From: Echinimonas agarilytica
GTDB lineage: Bacteria; Pseudomonadota; Gammaproteobacteria; Enterobacterales; Neiellaceae
Direction: 5' to 3'
DNA: 64,000 nt
Assembly (NCBI RefSeq): GCF_023703465.1
Contig: NZ_JAMQGP010000011.1
Coordinates: 1-64,000, forward strand
Part shown: positions 60,588 through 64,000 of the stretch, piece after piece
How positions within the stretch are numbered: position 1 is the first letter of the stretch
Layout of the letters: each line of letters opens with the position of its first letter
Program-made: the position numbers and the translations under genes
The notes under the pieces: model-generated
Database searches by the model: none
Seen by the model: only the letters and a program-made list of their open reading frames with translations
Told to the model about the DNA's origin: nothing

Positions 60588-61628
60588 ATGCAGCAACTAC
60601 TCATCAGGACGATGCAACAACATGAAATGGACGCATGGGATGCCTACGTCGATCAGCACAGCCAAGGCTCCTTCTTTCACTTAAGTGGTTGGCAGCGCAT
60701 TGCACGCGAAGTGTTTGGCCATACACCACACTATCTTGTTGCATTAGACCATGACGCGATTGTTGGCGTACTCCCTTTAGTTGAACAAAAGAGTCGCCTA
60801 TTTGGTCACGCTCTGATCTCAACCCCATTTTGTGTGTACGGCGGCATTCTATCTAACGATGAATCGATTCGAGAAGCGCTTGAAGACAAATCCGTTGAGT
60901 TGGGTCACCAGCTTGGCGTGGACTTTGTTGAACTGCGAGATCGCTACGCTGCGGAAATACGCGCACCGTGGCAGATACATTGTAAGCACGTCACGATTGG
61001 CTGTGACATTGCTGAATCGCCAGACGCTATTTTGGCCGGAGTAAAGAAGAAGCAACGTGCGGTCCTTCGTCACTCTATGAAAAATGAACTCAGCTTCAGC
61101 GTTACGCCGGATGCAGATACCTGTTATGACATTTATGCCGAAAGTGTTCGCAACCTAGGGACTCCAGTATTTACCGACAAATTGTTTAGTGCGCTTATGG
61201 ACGTTTTTCCAGAGCGTAGTGAGACGCTTGTGGTGCGCAACAAAGAACAAAAAGCGGTATCGGCCGTGCTTAGCTTTTATTATAAAAACCAAGTTTTGCC
61301 CTATTACGGCGGCGGCTTATTCGAAGCTCGCGGTCTAAAAAGCAATGACTACATGTACTATCAACTCATGTGTCATGCTCAAACCAAAGGCTGCGACTAC
61401 TTTGATTTTGGTCGGAGTAAGCTCGATTCTGGCTCTTATAAATACAAAAAACATTGGGGCATGCCAGAACAAACATTGCACTATCGCTTTGCGCTCATTA
61501 AAGCCGATGCGCTGCCAAATTTGTCGCCGAACAATCCCAAATATAAATTGCTGATTAACACATGGCAGAAATTGCCCGTTTTCATCAGCCGAATGATTGG
61601 CCCAATGATCTCTAAGTACTTGGGGTAA
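60588..61628 (+). CDS. Exosortase-system FemAB-like protein
   Basis: 346 residues with the FemAB/GNAT-like double fold: N-terminal SFFHLSGWQRIAREVFGHTP and C-terminal KSNDYMYYQLMCHAQTKGCD followed by YFDFGRSKLDSGSYKYKKHW. FemAB proteins transfer amino acids to cell-wall or other acceptors; in exosortase loci a member is nearly always present and its target is not established. It starts three bases after the deacetylase stop. Confidence 0.88.
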   Translation: MQQLLIRTMQQHEMDAWDAYVDQHSQGSFFHLSGWQRIAREVFGHTPHYLVALDHDAIVGVLPLVEQKSRLFGHALISTPFCVYGGILSNDESIREALEDKSVELGHQLGVDFVELRDRYAAEIRAPWQIHCKHVTIGCDIAESPDAILAGVKKKQRAVLRHSMKNELSFSVTPDADTCYDIYAESVRNLGTPVFTDKLFSALMDVFPERSETLVVRNKEQKAVSAVLSFYYKNQVLPYYGGGLFEARGLKSNDYMYYQLMCHAQTKGCDYFDFGRSKLDSGSYKYKKHWGMPEQTLHYRFALIKADALPNLSPNNPKYKLLINTWQKLPVFISRMIGPMISKYLG

Positions 61629-61633
61629 TCTCA

Positions 61634-62839
61634 ATGAAACAACCACTACTCTATTTATGTCACCGAATTCCATATCCGCCGAATAAAGGCGATAAGATTC
61701 GCTCATTTAACCAGCTTGTTTACCTAGCAAAGCACTACGAAATCTACTTGGGTTGCTTTGTTGATGACCCCAGTGACATGGCGTACATGCGCGAACTTTC
61801 CCAGTACGTTCAAGGCATGAACGTGCTGCCGCTCAGCAAACGTCAAGCCACGTTTCGTGGCTTAACGTCTTTCTTCACGGGCGATCCGATTACATTGCCG
61901 TATTACTTTGACCAACGCATGTCGCTTTGGGTCAGTAATACGCTGGCGAACTTCCAAATCAAAAATATTTTGGTGTTTAGCTCATCTATGGCTCAGTACG
62001 TAGACAGCCCTCAATACGACATGCTGCATCGCGTAGTTGACTTTGTTGATCTTGACTCTGACAAGTGGCGCCAATACGCCGACAACAAAGTATTTCCAAT
62101 GCGCCAAGTTTATCAACGCGAATACCGTAAGCTGTTGAAATATGAACAGGACACGTCGGCAAATTTCGATGCCAGCGTGTTCATCTCATCACTCGAGGTA
62201 GATTTATTTAATGAGCTCAGTGGTGCCCATAGCAACGCGAAGGTTCATGCGGTGGGCAACGGTGTTGATTTAGCGTTTTTTGATCCGAAGGTCACCAACT
62301 TCGACCCCTCTTTGCGCAGTGGACACCCGACCATCGTTTTCACCGGCGCCATGGATTATTGGGCCAATGTGGATGCAGTACGCTGGTTCGTAAAACACGT
62401 GTGGCCACTCATCACGAAGCGAGTGCGCAACCCTCGTTTGATGATTGTGGGTGGTAATCCCACCGATAAAGTCAAAGAATTGGAAGCGTTCGACGGCGTA
62501 GAAGTCACCGGACGCGTAAAAGACATTCGCCAGTATATTCAAGCGGGCTGGGTCTCAGTTGCGCCCATGCGAATCGCTCGTGGCGTTCAGAATAAAGTCC
62601 TTGAAGCCATGGCGATGGAAGTGCCCGTTGTGGCGTCGTCACTCGCAATGGAGGGCCTTGAACAGCCAACAGGTTGCGATGTGGCCGTTGCCGACGAGCC
62701 ACAAGAGTTTGCAGATGCGGTGGTTGAACGACTGCAACAACGGACGACTTCGGCCAAAAACCGCAAGTGGGTCGAAGAACATTATCAATGGAACGCACAA
62801 CTCGCTTTATTGCATGATTTGTTGGAGTGTTCGAAATGA
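61634..62839 (+). CDS. Exosortase-system glycosyltransferase
   Basis: 401 residues of GT-B type. The N-terminal part begins LLYLCHRIPYPPNKGDKIRS, the hallmark of the glycosyltransferase subfamily associated with EpsH/exosortase. The C-terminal domain has VFTGAMDYWANVDAVRWFVK and the nucleotide-binding EAMAMEVPVVASSLAMEGLE. It adds a sugar to the growing repeat unit. It overlaps the exosortase gene by four bases (ATGA). Confidence 0.92.
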   Translation: MKQPLLYLCHRIPYPPNKGDKIRSFNQLVYLAKHYEIYLGCFVDDPSDMAYMRELSQYVQGMNVLPLSKRQATFRGLTSFFTGDPITLPYYFDQRMSLWVSNTLANFQIKNILVFSSSMAQYVDSPQYDMLHRVVDFVDLDSDKWRQYADNKVFPMRQVYQREYRKLLKYEQDTSANFDASVFISSLEVDLFNELSGAHSNAKVHAVGNGVDLAFFDPKVTNFDPSLRSGHPTIVFTGAMDYWANVDAVRWFVKHVWPLITKRVRNPRLMIVGGNPTDKVKELEAFDGVEVTGRVKDIRQYIQAGWVSVAPMRIARGVQNKVLEAMAMEVPVVASSLAMEGLEQPTGCDVAVADEPQEFADAVVERLQQRTTSAKNRKWVEEHYQWNAQLALLHDLLECSK

Positions 62840-64000
62840 ATCAACAATCGGCCAAAGCACTTTCGTTTGTCGTTATCCTAATCAGCGTTTGGCTTGCCGC
62901 ATTTTCTGATGCTTTGCTCAGTATGGTGGCCATTTGGGATCGCTCAGACACCTTTGCTCATGGCTACATTGTTTATCCTATTTCGTTGTATTTAATTTGG
63001 CGACGACGCTTTTTATTGCAAGAAGCTACGTATAACACCAATTGGTTAGCACTGATCCCTTTGATGGGCTGCTCCGCCCTTTGGTTAGCCGCAGAAGTAG
63101 TTGGCATTCAGGTATTAGCACAACTCGCAGCGGTCGCTTGGTTGCCATTTGCATTGTGGGCCCTCTTCGGCAACGCACTGATTAAAATTATCTGGTTTCC
63201 GCTATGTTACCTGATTTTTGCAGTTCCCATGGGCGAAGAGCTAATCCCGCAACTGCAAATTATCACAGCCGACATCACGGTATTTTTACTGCAGTTGACT
63301 GGCATTGCGGTCTATCGAGACGGTTTATATATTGCAGTTCCCGGAGGTTTATTTGAGGTCGCCGTTGCTTGTTCTGGCATTCGTTATCTCATTGCCTCCA
63401 TTGCATTGGGCACGCTGTACGCTCACCTGCAATTTCATTCCATCAAGCGCCAATTCTTATTCGTACTGCTGTCGGCCATTGTGCCTATTATTGCCAACGG
63501 TATTCGTGCGTACATTATTGTCATTTTGGCCTACGCCAGTGACATGGCACTCGCAACAGGCGTCGACCACCTCATTTACGGGTGGTTATTCTTCGGCTTA
63601 GTCATGTTCTTGTTATTTTGGTTTGGCAGCTACTGGCAGCAACCCACGGCTGAACCGAAAAAATGCGCCACTTCGCTCGCCCAATTCGCCAATCCGATTC
63701 AACGGCTAACCATTGGTGTTGTAGTGATGATTACGCTGGTCGCGGGTGTAACATATGAAAATCATATTAAAAGCCAGCAACCGCCTGCGCATGTTTTAAA
63801 TACTACAGCGTTGAACCAATATTTCACCGCATCCTCGCTGACATCTTGGCAGCCTAAATTTTTAAATGCCGACAGTTACTTTGAAGGCAAAGGCAATTTT
63901 GCTGAGCAGGAAGTTCAAGTCTATATCGCATTTTTTGGGCATAGCAGCCAAGACAAAGAGCTGATTAATGCCACCCACCTCATTTTTAATCACGAAGCAT
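62836..64000 (+). CDS. xrtA: Exosortase A (XrtA), partial, with start of EpsI-like domain
   Basis: 388 codons visible, then the window ends. The N-terminal part (1-265) has about eight membrane segments. The catalytic triad of exosortases is visible: Cys179 in VAVACSGIRY, Arg224 in NGIRAY and His245 in VDHLIYGW. From about residue 290 a single membrane helix and a soluble part (ITLVAGVTYENHIKSQQ and on) match the EpsI-like domain often fused to exosortase A. Exosortases cut and transfer proteins with a C-terminal PEP-CTERM tail. No such protein is encoded in this window. Confidence 0.93.
   Translation, partial: MNQQSAKALSFVVILISVWLAAFSDALLSMVAIWDRSDTFAHGYIVYPISLYLIWRRRFLLQEATYNTNWLALIPLMGCSALWLAAEVVGIQVLAQLAAVAWLPFALWALFGNALIKIIWFPLCYLIFAVPMGEELIPQLQIITADITVFLLQLTGIAVYRDGLYIAVPGGLFEVAVACSGIRYLIASIALGTLYAHLQFHSIKRQFLFVLLSAIVPIIANGIRAYIIVILAYASDMALATGVDHLIYGWLFFGLVMFLLFWFGSYWQQPTAEPKKCATSLAQFANPIQRLTIGVVVMITLVAGVTYENHIKSQQPPAHVLNTTALNQYFTASSLTSWQPKFLNADSYFEGKGNFAEQEVQVYIAFFGHSSQDKELINATHLIFNHEA

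Overview
This window comes from a gammaproteobacterium. The transcription/translation backbone has the arrangement known from Pseudomonas and Oceanospirillales-type bacteria: tRNA-Tyr, tRNA-Gly, tRNA-Thr, tufB, tRNA-Trp, secE, nusG, rplKAJL, rpoBC, rpsLG, fusA and tufA, then the S10, spc and alpha operons, with birA-coaX directly upstream of the tRNAs. The ribosomal proteins and RNA polymerase subunits read as full length. Genus cannot be fixed from the sequence alone. A marine, exopolysaccharide-forming bacterium is likely, because the right half carries an exosortase A (XrtA) locus.

Layout. Positions 1-215 hold two rrn-type promoters and an antitermination leader on the minus strand, so a 16S rRNA gene should begin just left of the window. 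psiE follows on the plus strand. From 903 to 14550 the alpha, spc and S10 operons run on the minus strand. From 14551 to 20356 about 5.8 kb of envelope and polysaccharide genes lie between rpsJ and tufA, which are normally adjacent: two predicted outer-membrane proteins, manB and manC (GDP-mannose supply). From 20357 to 38534 lie tufA, fusA, rpsG, rpsL, rpoC, rpoB, rplL, rplJ, rplA, rplK, nusG, secE, tRNA-Trp, tufB and three tRNAs, with many recognisable leaders, promoters and attenuators. Positions 38723-41515 hold coaX, birA and murB.

From 41670 the plus strand carries an RND efflux pair, then prsK and prsR (histidine kinase and sigma-54 activator of exosortase systems). Next comes a small unit from 49277 to 52436: a good sigma-54 promoter, a Tat-signal exported protein of unknown function, a PqqD-like protein, an HPr-kinase-like P-loop protein and a nucleotidyltransferase-fold protein. 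After it comes the polysaccharide export set on the minus strand (lipoprotein export protein, chain-length protein, tyrosine autokinase, outer-membrane protein, AAA ATPase). A divergent plus-strand set follows (sugar transferase, polysaccharide deacetylase, FemAB-like protein, glycosyltransferase, exosortase A cut by the window edge).

Working model. PrsK/PrsR with sigma-54 switch on a programme linked to exosortase A and its exopolysaccharide, and ManC/ManB may feed GDP-mannose to it. The Tat protein with its PqqD/HprK-like/nucleotidyltransferase trio looks like a separate substrate-plus-modifier module. A sigma-54 promoter stands before the substrate and terminator-like hairpins stand between substrate and modifiers. 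This is the least explained and most interesting part of the window. No CRISPR array, insertion sequence, integrase or phage gene was seen.
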